Assembly: GCF_020166495.1 (NCBI RefSeq)
Contig: NZ_JAINZS010000002.1
Location: 496,001-560,000 of the forward strand
Source of the DNA: Robertkochia aurantiaca
GTDB taxonomy: Bacteria > Bacteroidota > Bacteroidia > Flavobacteriales > Flavobacteriaceae
Direction: 5' to 3'
DNA: 64,000 nucleotides
Shown: in pieces, positions 37,274 to 46,039 of the stretch
Layout of the letters: every line of letters begins with the position of its first letter
How positions within the stretch are numbered: the first letter of the stretch is position 1
Notes under the pieces: generated by a model
The model's input: the letters and a program-made list of their open reading frames with translations, nothing else
Told to the model about the DNA's origin: nothing
Database searches by the model: none
Translations under genes and position numbers: made by a program

Positions 37274-39112
37274 TTGGCCAGAAGACTACCATCAATAAAG
37301 GAAACCAAAAAAGAACGGCCGGGCTTCAAAGACAGTTTCGCAGCCTTCCGCCTGATTCCTCGTTTTGCCAGGGAGATATGGAAAACCAGCTCTTCACTTT
37401 TCCTTATAAATATGATCACCAGGCTTATAAATGCCTTCAGTCCTGTGGTGGTTCTCTGGATCGGGAAGCTTATCATCGATGAGATCATTGGTATTGTAAA
37501 TTCCGGATCAGAAGATTATACGATCTTATGGAACTACGTATTGCTGGAATTCCTGATCGTGCTTCTGACCGATGTCCTGGGAAGGGTCATCACCCTCACC
37601 GACGGTTTACTGGGAGACCTCTATGCCAACAGTTCTTCAGTGGCAATCATTCAAAAGACCAAAGAAATCGGCATCAGCCAGTTGGAAGACGCCGTATTTT
37701 ACGATAAGCTTGAGAGAGCCCGCACCCAGACTACGGGCCGCGTAAACCTGATGTCTAATATCCTGAATCAGTTTCAGAGCCTTATCAGCATCGGTTCGCT
37801 GATCGCAGGACTGATATTTTTCGAGCCCGTACTGATCGTCATTCTCGTATTAAGCGTAATACCTTCTTTCATCAATGAGATTCGCTTTAGCTCGGCCTCC
37901 TACTCCCTGGCGCGATCCTGGACGGCAGAAAGAAGGGAACTGGATTACCTCAGGTATATTGGCGCCAACGACAAAACAGCAAAAGAGGTCAAGCTCTTTG
38001 GCCTCACAGATTTTCTTTCAGACCGGTTCAGCAGGCTCTCTGATGAGTACTACCGCCTCAATAAAAAACTGGCTGTGCAAAGAACGGCCTGGGGAGGCTT
38101 TTTCAATATGCTGGGAGTTTTGTCTTATTACGGCGCCTATATTTTGATCATCTACCGTGTTCTTACCGGCATGATTACCATCGGGGAACTCACCTTTCTC
38201 AGCGGCTCCTTCAACCGGCTCAGAAATGCCTTACAGGGCTTTTTCGGACGCTTTACCCGCATTACCGAAAGCGCGCTCTATCTGAAAGACTATTTTGATT
38301 TTATCGACATGGAAACCCCTCCCCCCGTAAAAGATCCCCTGCCTATACCCGACCCAATCAAAGAAGGATTTGAATTCAGAAATGTCTGGTTTTCATACCC
38401 GGGCAGTTCTCATCATGTCTTAAAGAATGTAAGTTTCCGTATCAAAGCAGGAGAAAAAATGGCATTTGTCGGTGAGAATGGCGCCGGAAAAACCACACTT
38501 ATCAAATTGCTGTTGCGCTTCTATGAACCTCAGCAGGGCGAAATCTGCCTGGATGGTATCAATATCAATCGTTTCGAGAGAGAGACCTACCAACAGGTCT
38601 TCGGAGTGATCTTCCAGGACTTTCTCAGATATGAATTTACATTACGTGAAAATATTGCAGTAGGTCGAATCGAAGATCTCCCGGATCTTGAACGCATTAA
38701 AAGAGCTGCAGAACTAAGCCTTGCCGATGATGTGGTCAGGGAACTCGAGGAAGGCTATGAGCAGCAACTGGGCCGAAGGTTTAAAAAGGGGAAGGATCTT
38801 TCCGGCGGACAATGGCAGAAAATCGCACTGGCCAGGGCCTATATGAAAGATGCCCGGGTGCTGGTGCTTGATGAACCTACCGCCGCTCTCGATGCCAAAG
38901 CAGAATTTGAAGTATTCGAACGATTTATCGGCCTGACCAGGGGAAAGACCAGTGTGATCATTTCTCACCGCTTCAGTACGGTCAGGATGGCTGACCGCAT
39001 CATCGTGCTTAAAAACGGTGAAATACTGGAAGAAGGTACTCACGAAGAACTTATGGAAAACGATCAGCTTTACGCAGAATTGTTTTCTCTTCAGGCATCA
39101 GGATACCAATAA
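37274..39112 (+). CDS. ABC transporter, fused permease and ATP-binding domains
   Basis: The 612-residue half-transporter (exporter type) has about six membrane helices up to residue 330. The nucleotide-binding domain (about 365-605) holds Walker A GENGAGKTT near 400, signature LSGGQ near 509 and Walker B VLVLDEPTAALD near 530. The start is TTG (37274), the only fitting codon. The substrate is unknown; members of this branch export peptides or lipids. It is convergent with a small lipoprotein gene 3 bases away. Confidence 0.9.
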   Translation: MARRLPSIKETKKERPGFKDSFAAFRLIPRFAREIWKTSSSLFLINMITRLINAFSPVVVLWIGKLIIDEIIGIVNSGSEDYTILWNYVLLEFLIVLLTDVLGRVITLTDGLLGDLYANSSSVAIIQKTKEIGISQLEDAVFYDKLERARTQTTGRVNLMSNILNQFQSLISIGSLIAGLIFFEPVLIVILVLSVIPSFINEIRFSSASYSLARSWTAERRELDYLRYIGANDKTAKEVKLFGLTDFLSDRFSRLSDEYYRLNKKLAVQRTAWGGFFNMLGVLSYYGAYILIIYRVLTGMITIGELTFLSGSFNRLRNALQGFFGRFTRITESALYLKDYFDFIDMETPPPVKDPLPIPDPIKEGFEFRNVWFSYPGSSHHVLKNVSFRIKAGEKMAFVGENGAGKTTLIKLLLRFYEPQQGEICLDGININRFERETYQQVFGVIFQDFLRYEFTLRENIAVGRIEDLPDLERIKRAAELSLADDVVRELEEGYEQQLGRRFKKGKDLSGGQWQKIALARAYMKDARVLVLDEPTAALDAKAEFEVFERFIGLTRGKTSVIISHRFSTVRMADRIIVLKNGEILEEGTHEELMENDQLYAELFSLQASGYQ

Positions 39113-39115
39113 CGA

Positions 39116-39313
39116 TCACCATCTTCCGCCATTATACAGGCCAACGCTCAGTTCCGGTTGTACCCTGGGACCTCCCGGGCCCCAAACCACATCAACCCCT
39201 GCACGGGTTCCCCAATGCGACCCGCCGCATGAAGAAAAAAGCATAGCCATGAGACTAAGTATGAATAAAAATAAGGCAAAGCGGTATATGTATTTTGAAG
39301 ATATCGTAACCAT
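39116..39313 (-). CDS. Small lipoprotein
   Basis: A 65-residue protein starting at the ATG 39313; an earlier ATG at 39340 is possible but overlaps the neighbouring gene. A hydrophobic signal ends in the lipobox LFSSC (Cys29), followed by a glycine- and tryptophan-rich tail (GTRAGVDVVWGPGGPRV) ending in GRW. Similar tiny Gly/Trp lipoproteins occur in flavobacteria. No function can be assigned. Confidence 0.65.
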   Translation of the reverse strand: MVTISSKYIYRFALFLFILSLMAMLFSSCGGSHWGTRAGVDVVWGPGGPRVQPELSVGLYNGGRW

Positions 39314-39318
39314 GTTTA

Positions 39319-40146
39319 TTAATTTAAATGTTGAACACAAATGATCGCTCCCATAGGATCCTGAAAGATGCCCACCTTCCCGTCGCGAATCTTGGCATCA
39401 GGAGACAATACGATGAATCCCCCGGCAGCTTCTGCTTTTCCGACAGCCGTTTCAGAGGAATTAACCTCCACATAGGGCACCCACTGCGTACCCTGATTGG
39501 TGAGCGGGTTTTTGATCATTCCGGCAAGTTTATGCGTACCCTTCTGAAAGATCCAGTATGGTTGGTTACCATAGTCTACTGATGCCGTCTGCACCTCAAA
39601 GGCGGTTTCATAGAATTCCCTGGCCTTGGCAGGATCTTCAGCCCACAGTTCTGACCAGGCCCAGGAACTGTTGTCTGCCGCAACTCCTGTGATCATGTCA
39701 CCGCTTCCCACTAGGGCGAACTCTTCACCGTCGACTCCCTCGAGTACCACCTGCATCCCTCTTCCGGGTACACGGGCAGGAGGCAATAAAACCTTTCCTC
39801 CCTGATCTTTCACTTTTGACACCCTGTTTTCCAGGTTATTCACATATACGGTTTTTAACCAAACCGATGTGTTAGCCTCCGGCACTTCAATAACCCCGGC
39901 TATGGGGCGGTCTCCGTCATAAATGGTCGCGAGTTGCAGACCTTTAACATCTATTTTTCGGAACTCCCAACCGAACACACTGTTATAAAAGGATTCTGAC
40001 TTCTCCATATCAGGAGTAACCAGGTCATGCCAGTAGAGGGGCACCTCGGTATAGAACCGATCGTAGGGCTCAGGCTCTGTAAAAGCCAGAAGGAAAAGGA
40101 AAAGAAAAGAAAGGGGCAGCATTTTAACAAGACGTACATCTTTCAT
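39319..40146 (-). CDS. Exported VOC family protein with two domains
   Basis: The product has 275 residues from the ATG at 40146 (MKDVRLVKMLPLSFLFLFL), a signal peptide of about 27 residues. Two glyoxalase-like domains follow: about 38-150 (YWHDLVTPDMEKSESFYNSV) and 160-275 (WSELWAEDPAKAREFYETAF). Export is uncommon for VOC proteins. The ligand is unknown. The frame is open upstream for 55 codons, but that stretch is low-complexity and not conserved-looking. Confidence 0.75.
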   Translation of the reverse strand: MKDVRLVKMLPLSFLFLFLLAFTEPEPYDRFYTEVPLYWHDLVTPDMEKSESFYNSVFGWEFRKIDVKGLQLATIYDGDRPIAGVIEVPEANTSVWLKTVYVNNLENRVSKVKDQGGKVLLPPARVPGRGMQVVLEGVDGEEFALVGSGDMITGVAADNSSWAWSELWAEDPAKAREFYETAFEVQTASVDYGNQPYWIFQKGTHKLAGMIKNPLTNQGTQWVPYVEVNSSETAVGKAEAAGGFIVLSPDAKIRDGKVGIFQDPMGAIICVQHLN

Positions 40147-40267
40147 AGCTGCGATTTTAATAGTTCGTACTTTCAGAAAATCAATATAAAAGTACTTTAA
40201 ATTTAATATATTTCGAACACGCAGAAGTTTAAAATCGCTGACATCCAGCTTTTTATGTATTAAAAAG

Positions 40268-41611
40268 CTATTTTTCCAGAAGAGAAAGAATCGTGTTTTC
40301 CACCCTCTCACTTTGCCAGTCTTCTGCGAGGTTTTCCATTTTCATCACCTCATCCATTATACGTTGCTGACGATCTCCTTCCTTTAGCGCTTCGGCATAA
40401 GGGTCGGTGGTAAAGGTCACCCGGCTGTAGAGGGGTTGCCATTTATCGGGATGTTTATCGGCAAACCATTTCTCTATCTTCTTTCTCAGGTGGAATTCAG
40501 CATTTGCAGTCTGAGAACTCATTTCAACAAAATTCCGGTAGCTCAGTTCGGCAATCGCATCTGCATTGGGTTTGCGTTTCTTCTGATACTCCTGAAAGAT
40601 CGTTTCCCAGTCATCGTTGTGAATATTCATTAACTCATTCAGGGCAGCGATGTCTTCAAAACCTGCATTCATTCCCTGGCCGAAAAAAGGAACGATTGCA
40701 TGAGCTGAGTCTCCTACCAGCGCCACCTTATCCCAATAGGTCCACGGATAGCATTTGATCGTTACTAAGGAACTGGTGGGATTCTTGAAAAAGTCCCGAA
40801 CCAGGTTTGAAATATCATCGATCACGTCGGGGAAGAAATTGCTGAAAAACGTCTCCACCTGCTCCCTGGTTTGCAGGGCCTCAAAAGAATAATCGCCCTC
40901 GAATGGAAGAAAAAGCGTACAGGTGAAACTACCATCGAGATTGGGCAGAGCGATCAGCATAAAATTTCCCCTGGGCCAAATGTGCAGAGAATGCTTATCA
41001 AGCTTGTGGGAACCATCAGCATTAGCCGGAATGGTCAGTTCTTTATAACCACTTTCAAGAAAATGCTGGCTGTAATTGAACATACTGCGCCGCTGCATTT
41101 TATGTCTGATTCGTGAAAAAGCCCCATCAGCCCCAAATACCACATCATACTGGTGAGGGGTCCAGGTCTCGTTTTCACTTTCTCCTGTAAACAAGGTAGC
41201 CTCAGGAAGTTTCACATCCCAAACCTTCGTATCAAATATGAAACGGGCCCCTGCCTCTTCGGCAAGATCGATCATTTTTTTATTCAGCACCCCTCTGGAA
41301 ATGGAATAGATAGCTTCACCATCCTTTCCGTAATACTGGTCAAAAACCGGTTCATCAAGCACATGTATGGTACGCTTGTGCATGGGAATAGCAAGCTTTC
41401 TGATCTCCTCCTCAATTCCGACATTTTCCAGAGCAGCCCATCCCCTGATAGACATGGCCAGATTGATCGAACGTCCTGAAAACTCGGTTCCCCTGATATC
41501 GGGTCTTCTGTCATAAACATCTACCTGGTGACCTCTTTTCATCAAATAAATCGCCAGAAGACTTCCTACGAGACCGCTACCGGTGATCGCAATTTTTTTG
41601 GGTTGCTGCAT
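40268..41611 (-). CDS. kmo: Kynurenine 3-monooxygenase
   Basis: KMO hydroxylates L-kynurenine to 3-hydroxykynurenine using NADPH, O2 and FAD. The 447-residue product has the dinucleotide motif GSGLVGSLLAIYL, SGRSINLAMSIRGWAAL (typical of KMO) and the FAD motif VGDSAHAIVPFFGQGMNAG. It lacks the C-terminal hydrophobic tail of mitochondrial KMO. kynU lies 9.5 kb away, so the pathway is split. The leader holds a -7 box and a hairpin. Confidence 0.93.
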   Translation of the reverse strand: MQQPKKIAITGSGLVGSLLAIYLMKRGHQVDVYDRRPDIRGTEFSGRSINLAMSIRGWAALENVGIEEEIRKLAIPMHKRTIHVLDEPVFDQYYGKDGEAIYSISRGVLNKKMIDLAEEAGARFIFDTKVWDVKLPEATLFTGESENETWTPHQYDVVFGADGAFSRIRHKMQRRSMFNYSQHFLESGYKELTIPANADGSHKLDKHSLHIWPRGNFMLIALPNLDGSFTCTLFLPFEGDYSFEALQTREQVETFFSNFFPDVIDDISNLVRDFFKNPTSSLVTIKCYPWTYWDKVALVGDSAHAIVPFFGQGMNAGFEDIAALNELMNIHNDDWETIFQEYQKKRKPNADAIAELSYRNFVEMSSQTANAEFHLRKKIEKWFADKHPDKWQPLYSRVTFTTDPYAEALKEGDRQQRIMDEVMKMENLAEDWQSERVENTILSLLEK

Positions 41612-41630
41612 GCAGTTAGTTATAAAAATT

Positions 41631-41657
41631 CCCGCATAAGCGGGATAAACAAAGTTA
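41631..41657 (-). promoter_or_regulatory. -7 box and leader hairpin of kmo
   Basis: On the minus strand TAACTTTG (41657-41650) is followed by the inverted repeat TCCCGC..GCGGGA (about 41632-41645) and then by AATTTTTATAA, before the kmo ATG. The hairpin plus T-rich stretch resembles a weak terminator within the leader. Confidence 0.45.
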
Positions 41658-41809
41658 ACAATTTCTTTTGTTTAAAATAATGTGATCGTATCTGACCAGG
41701 CCCCTTGAAAGACTACCCTCCTCTACGAACTGAAATGTCAGGAAATCTCCTCCAAATGAGCATGTTATTATTTTATTGTATATTATATAAAATCTTAAAC
41801 CTTAAAATT

Positions 41810-42052
41810 ATGGATCAAGCCAAACTCGATAGGATGCGAAAGATACTTTCGAAACTGGAAGACATTAAAAACACCCAGGAAAGCAGTATCGATAAGATCA
41901 ACCATGTGATCACAGATCTGTTTCAACATCCGGATGCCAAACTTGAAAAAGTTATGGAAGAAGCCCACCAACGAGCTTCTGACAACGTCGACATGGTACG
42001 TGAAGCCATTGAGAATTATGAAGAACGCATCAACAAAATGACACCTGAATAA
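41810..42052 (+). CDS. Small helical protein of unknown function
   Basis: An 80-residue soluble protein from the ATG at 41810 (MDQAKLDRMRKILSKLEDIK). Sequence is almost wholly helix-forming and charged, with no cysteine. It lies between kmo and the photolyase cluster, on the photolyase strand, and ends before a hairpin terminator. It resembles no family I can name. Confidence 0.6.
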   Translation: MDQAKLDRMRKILSKLEDIKNTQESSIDKINHVITDLFQHPDAKLEKVMEEAHQRASDNVDMVREAIENYEERINKMTPE

Positions 42053-42096
42053 TTTTGTTTAATATTAACACATTTTTCTTAGACAAAATGTATTTT

Positions 42097-42124
42097 AAAG
42101 GCCGATTGTTCGGTCTTTTTTTTT
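42097..42124 (+). terminator. Hairpin with T-run directly abutting the DUF2256 start codon
   Basis: AAAGGCCGA (42097-42105) pairs with TCGGTCTTT (42110-42118) with one G-T wobble. A run of nine T (42116-42124) ends at the ATG of the DUF2256 gene, so it may act as an attenuator for the photolyase operon. Confidence 0.65.
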
Positions 42125-42265
42125 ATGATTAAAAAACAACATCTCCCTGAAAAGATCTGTCCCGTTTGTCAACGTCCGTTCAGCTGGCGAAAAAAATGGG
42201 AGAAAGAGTGGAAAAACGTAAAATATTGTAGCAACAAATGCAGAAAACAGAAGAAAAAACAGTAA
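42125..42265 (+). CDS. DUF2256 zinc-ribbon protein
   Basis: A 46-residue protein, [19 protein letters not shown], with CPVC and CSNKC as zinc ligands and the family pattern WRKKWEKEW between them. DUF2256 proteins are frequently encoded next to cryptochrome/photolyase genes, here overlapping the DASH cryptochrome start by 28 bases. Role unknown; association with flavoprotein maturation or DNA repair is an inference from neighbourhood. Confidence 0.88.
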   Translation: MIKKQHLPEKICPVCQRPFSWRKKWEKEWKNVKYCSNKCRKQKKKQ

Positions 42266-43554
42266 TGGTATGGTTTCGAAATGACCTGAGAGCGAGCGAT
42301 CAGGCATCGCTTTCAGAGGCTATCAATTCCGGACATGCTGTGATAGGTGTCTATTTTCTCGACCCAAGGCACTACCGTGAAACCCGGTACGGATTTAATA
42401 AAACCGGTTATTTCAGAACCAGGTTTCTGCTCGAAACTCTGAGAGAGCTTCGCGACAGTCTGGCTGAACTCAACATACCCCTGATTATTGAAAAAGGAAA
42501 GCCGGAAGAGCTTCTTCCGCAACTGTCAGACACATACAACATCACCGAAGTTCATTTACAGAGAGAATGGACCAGCGAAGAACTGGCCGTTAGTGAAAAG
42601 GTAAAAGCACAGCTCCATATTCCTGTAAAAGAACATTTTGATCAATTCCTGTTTCATCCCGATGATATTCCCTACGAAAATTTCGACCAAATCCCGGAGG
42701 TATTTACAGCTTTCAGAAAGACACTGGAAAAGCAATCCCCGGTAAGACCGGTGCAGAACATCGGGAAACCGAAAAAAAGTATTTCCCTCAACAAATCAGA
42801 TATCCCTGAACCTGAAGAACTGGGATTGGAGTCCAGAATTACCGATCACCGCACGGCCTTTCCCTTCCGGGGAGGTATGAAACAGGCTAAAAAACGACTG
42901 GAGTACTATATCTGGGACACTCAGAAAATCAAATATTATAAAAAGACCAGGAACGGTCTTGTGGGAACCGACTACAGTTCAAAGTTCTCACCCTGGCTGG
43001 CTAACGGAAGTCTTTCGCCCCGGGAGATCTATCATCAGATAAAGAAATTCGAAGACCGCGTTGCTGAAAATCAAAGTACCTATTGGCTCATATTCGAACT
43101 AATCTGGAGAGATTATTTTAAATATATCTCGTTGAAACACGGAGACAAAATCTTTCACCTGGGCGGTATTAAGAACAGGGATTATGACTGGGAGCGGGAT
43201 GAAAAAAAACTCGAATCCTGGATTTCAGGGTCAACGGCTGAGCCCTTCGTGAATGCGAACATGATTGAACTTCGGGAAACAGGATGGATGAGCAACAGGG
43301 GAAGGCAGAATGTGGCTTCTTACTGGGCCAAGGAACTTGCGCAGGACTGGCGTATTGGGGCTGCTTATTTTGAGAGTACCCTCATCGACTATGACGTACA
43401 CAGCAACTGGGGCAATTGGATGTACAACAGCGGAGTGGGCAATGATCCGAGGGATCGCAAGTTCAACATCAGCAGCCAGGCTGAAAGATATGATTCCAAC
43501 GGCAGATTCAGGCGTCTTTGGCTACAAGCTAACATTTTCAGAGAACTCGCATGA
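42238..43554 (+). CDS. DASH-type cryptochrome/photolyase
   Basis: The 438-residue flavoprotein starts at 42238, with [14 protein letters not shown] in its N-terminal antenna domain. The C-terminal FAD domain has [37 protein letters not shown] and [16 protein letters not shown], all characteristic of the DASH group. DASH proteins repair cyclobutane dimers mainly in single-stranded DNA. The photolyase gene follows after 13 bases. Confidence 0.92.
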   Translation: MQKTEEKTVMVWFRNDLRASDQASLSEAINSGHAVIGVYFLDPRHYRETRYGFNKTGYFRTRFLLETLRELRDSLAELNIPLIIEKGKPEELLPQLSDTYNITEVHLQREWTSEELAVSEKVKAQLHIPVKEHFDQFLFHPDDIPYENFDQIPEVFTAFRKTLEKQSPVRPVQNIGKPKKSISLNKSDIPEPEELGLESRITDHRTAFPFRGGMKQAKKRLEYYIWDTQKIKYYKKTRNGLVGTDYSSKFSPWLANGSLSPREIYHQIKKFEDRVAENQSTYWLIFELIWRDYFKYISLKHGDKIFHLGGIKNRDYDWERDEKKLESWISGSTAEPFVNANMIELRETGWMSNRGRQNVASYWAKELAQDWRIGAAYFESTLIDYDVHSNWGNWMYNSGVGNDPRDRKFNISSQAERYDSNGRFRRLWLQANIFRELA

Positions 43555-43567
43555 CCAAATCAATTCT

Positions 43568-45100
43568 ATGGCCACGTTAAGACTTATTTTGGGAGACCAG
43601 TTGAATTATAACCACAGCTGGTTCAGGGAAACCAACGATAATATAACCTATCTCATGGCTGAAATGCGTCAGGAGACAGACTATGTAAAACACCATGTAC
43701 AAAAGGTCTGCGCCTTTTTCCTCGCCATGCGCTCTTTTGCAGATCACCTGAAAAAACAAGGCCTTCAGGTACATTATTACAAACTGGACATGGATGAAAA
43801 TCCGCATAAGCTCAAAACCCTGCTGGAAGATGAATTAAAGCAGGGCTCTTATGATCGTTTTGAATACATGGAACCTGATGAATTCAGACTTGATAAACAG
43901 CTGAAGGAAATCTGTAATGATCTCGACATCGATACCGGTATGACCGGAACCGAACATTTCTATACCGAACGTTCAGAGCTGTCTGAGTTCTTTAAGGGAA
44001 AGAAGCAACTGCTCATGGAAAATTTCTATCGCCATATGCGAAAGAAACACAAGGTGCTCATGAATAATGACAACCCGGAAGGTGGAGAATGGAATTACGA
44101 TCAGAGCAACCGAAAAAAGTGGAAGGGAGAACCAAAAATACCCGAACCACTGACCTTTGAGAATGATCCACGGCCCATTAAAGAGATGCTCGAAAAAAAC
44201 GGGGTTCGTACCATAGGGAATTTAGATGAAAATAACTTCAACTGGCCAGTGAACAGGGAGCAAACCCTGCAGTTACTGGATCATTTTTGCGATAGGTTGC
44301 TTCCTCATTTTGGAGACTACCAGGATGCCATGCATACCGAAACCACCTACCTGTTTCACTCGCGCCTCTCCTTTTCCCTTAACAGCAAGATGATCAATCC
44401 TGAGGAGATCGTTAATAAAGTCGAAGATCATTACTATCAGAACAAAGAAGAAATCGACATTTCACAGGCCGAAGGATTCATTAGGCAGATCCTGGGCTGG
44501 AGAGAGTATATGAGAGGAATATACTGGAAAGAAATGCCCGGATACAAATCAAAGAACGCACTGGATAACCATAATGACCTGCCTGGTTTTTACTGGACAG
44601 GTGACACCAGAATGAAGTGTCTGCAACATGCTATCAAACAGTCGCTCAACAATGCCTATGCACACCATATTCAACGGCTCATGGTAACGGGTAATTTCGC
44701 CTTATTGATGCAATGCGAACCTGAAGCGGTAGACGAATGGTACCTGGGAATTTATGCAGATGCCATAGAATGGGTAGAACTTACCAATACCAGAGGAATG
44801 AGTCAGTATGCCGACGGTGGCGTAATTGCCACCAAACCGTATATTTCCTCTGCCAATTACATCAATAAAATGGGTAATTATTGTAAGGAGTGTCATTATT
44901 ATCACAGTAAGAAAACCGGCGAACGGGCATGCCCCTTCAACGCTCTTTACTGGAACTTTCTGGAACAGAAAAGAGAGAGACTTAAGAATAATCCGCGTAT
45001 GGGAATGATGTACAGCCTGCTCGACAAAATGGACAAAAATCAATTGGAAGCGATCATGAAAAGAGCTGATAAGATCATGAAAAACCCCGATGAGTTTTAA
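43568..45100 (+). CDS. Iron-sulfur bacterial cryptochrome/(6-4) photolyase (PhrB type)
   Basis: The 510-residue protein starts at the ATG 43568 (MATLRLILGDQLNYNHSWF); the frame is open upstream inside the cryptochrome gene but this start fits the family. Four cluster cysteines are Cys351 (MKCLQHA), Cys439, Cys442 (YCKECHYY) and Cys455 (ACPF). Their spacing equals that of Agrobacterium PhrB (350/438/441/454). The family repairs (6-4) photoproducts. It is the last gene before the small-RNA array. Confidence 0.94.
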   Translation: MATLRLILGDQLNYNHSWFRETNDNITYLMAEMRQETDYVKHHVQKVCAFFLAMRSFADHLKKQGLQVHYYKLDMDENPHKLKTLLEDELKQGSYDRFEYMEPDEFRLDKQLKEICNDLDIDTGMTGTEHFYTERSELSEFFKGKKQLLMENFYRHMRKKHKVLMNNDNPEGGEWNYDQSNRKKWKGEPKIPEPLTFENDPRPIKEMLEKNGVRTIGNLDENNFNWPVNREQTLQLLDHFCDRLLPHFGDYQDAMHTETTYLFHSRLSFSLNSKMINPEEIVNKVEDHYYQNKEEIDISQAEGFIRQILGWREYMRGIYWKEMPGYKSKNALDNHNDLPGFYWTGDTRMKCLQHAIKQSLNNAYAHHIQRLMVTGNFALLMQCEPEAVDEWYLGIYADAIEWVELTNTRGMSQYADGGVIATKPYISSANYINKMGNYCKECHYYHSKKTGERACPFNALYWNFLEQKRERLKNNPRMGMMYSLLDKMDKNQLEAIMKRADKIMKNPDEF

Positions 45101-45194
45101 TAAAGTTTTAACGCAAAACCCACGGCTAATATCAACCCTTTCTTCGTATGTATTATACTTAGAAAATCCCGCTTTAAGCGTCTTAATAACCCGC

Positions 45195-45230
45195 ACAGGC
45201 TTTCTTATTATAAGAAAGCCTGTTTCTTTT
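45195..45230 (+). terminator. Strong hairpin 95 bases after the photolyase gene
   Basis: ACAGGCTTTCTTA (45195-45207) pairs perfectly with TAAGAAAGCCTGT (45211-45223), then TTCTTTTT. The stretch before it contains TTCGTATGTATTATA (from 45143), similar to boxes in front of the downstream RNA units, so it could also end a further small RNA. Confidence 0.85.
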
Positions 45231-45368
45231 TAACTATGGTTTTAAATCCCCGGTATAGCCATTTATTTATCTTCTGTAAAACTGCCGGTTCAGCTGGCGA
45301 TAATGTTAAAAATTCAAATTAATTCGCTCCAGAAGATCCGAAAAGAGCAATCGCTCGTATATAAAGTA

Positions 45369-45438
45369 ATCATTACATAGTAGTAGGTATTAGTTTAGGG
45401 AAAAAAGTCCTCTGTTCTTCGGATCGGAGGACTTTTTG
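45369..45438 (+). ncRNA. Candidate small RNA, copy 1
   Basis: The predicted transcript of about 70 bases begins with the 32-base block shared by all three copies (45369-45400; starts ATCATTACATAGTAG, ends TTTAGGG). It is followed by a 12-position stem (AGTCCTCTG.. from 45406 to 45433) closed by a C(TTCG)G loop, one of the most stable tetraloops, and a T-run. A TATATAAA box lies at 45358-45365. Confidence 0.65.
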
Positions 45439-45540
45439 TTTCCGGGCCTTTCTGTTTGGTAACGATAAAGCGTTCCTCATAAGTCATCAACTAACAACCT
45501 ACCCAAAAGAACCGACCGGGCTGATTTACCGTATATAATT

Positions 45541-45616
45541 ACAAGATGATTTAGCAGTATAGTTAGTTAGGTAAAAAAGCCTTGTGCAAATTTTAATGTT
45601 GCCGGGGCTTTTTTTT
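45541..45616 (+). ncRNA. Candidate small RNA, diverged copy
   Basis: The same layout with a different sequence. GTATATAA at 45531-45538, as in copies 1 and 2, is followed by a TAG-rich segment ending GTTAGTTAGGT. The terminator stem AAAAAAGCC/GGCTTTTTT (about 45573-45613) has an inner GCAA/TTGC stem. The distance from box to hairpin (41 bases) nearly equals that of copy 1 (43). Confidence 0.45.
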
Positions 45617-45745
45617 AACCTTGATGTATTTTTATTGGGCAGGTTGACCGAGCCCCGTTCAACACAATGTTAAAATTGTGTTATAAGACTCATTTTTAAT
45701 AATTTACGAAAACCAAGCAGCTTATTTCATTCGTATATAAAACAA

Positions 45746-45818
45746 ATCATTACATAGTAGTAGGTATTAGTTTAGGGTGAAAAGTCCTCTGTTCAATTTG
45801 GCAGAGGACTTTTTATTT
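45746..45818 (+). ncRNA. Candidate small RNA, copy 2
   Basis: The 32-base block at 45746-45777 is identical to copy 1. It is followed by AAAAGTCCTCTG (45780-45791) pairing with CAGAGGACTTTT (45802-45813) around a 10-base loop, then ATTTCT. A TATATAAA box precedes it at 45734-45741. Confidence 0.65.
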
Positions 45819-46004
45819 CTACCTAACACCCCGCCGTATTTCAAGCAGACTATGTAAGAAGTATTTTTTCAACAGGACCTCCGTTTATGAGAAAGGCTAT
45901 GCGCTTACTGACATCTTTTCTTACGGATTTTGTAGCCTTTGGTTCTTTAAAATAAAGAAAACGTTAAATAAACCTAAATATCTGATTTTTAGTCGTTTAT
46001 GTTA

Positions 46005-46034
46005 TTGAGAATCAGATCACACTCCTTATATTTA
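46005..46034 (+). promoter_or_regulatory. Promoter of small RNA copy 3
   Basis: TTG (46005-46007), a 19-base spacer and TATATTTA (46027-46034) match the -33/-7 consensus with one mismatch in the -7 box. The conserved 32-base block starts 6 bases downstream, where transcription should begin. Confidence 0.6.
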
Positions 46035-46039
46035 CATCA

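Noticed and set aside
43310-43567. Upstream extension of the Fe-S photolyase inside the cryptochrome gene
   Set aside because: The extra 86 codons overlap a conserved cryptochrome region in another frame; the ATG at 43568 gives the usual family N-terminus and cysteine numbering.
45661-45682. Inverted repeat AACACAAT/ATTGTGTT as a terminator
   Set aside because: It is A/T-rich with no T-run directly after it and follows no gene; it may be a binding site but nothing supports a specific call.
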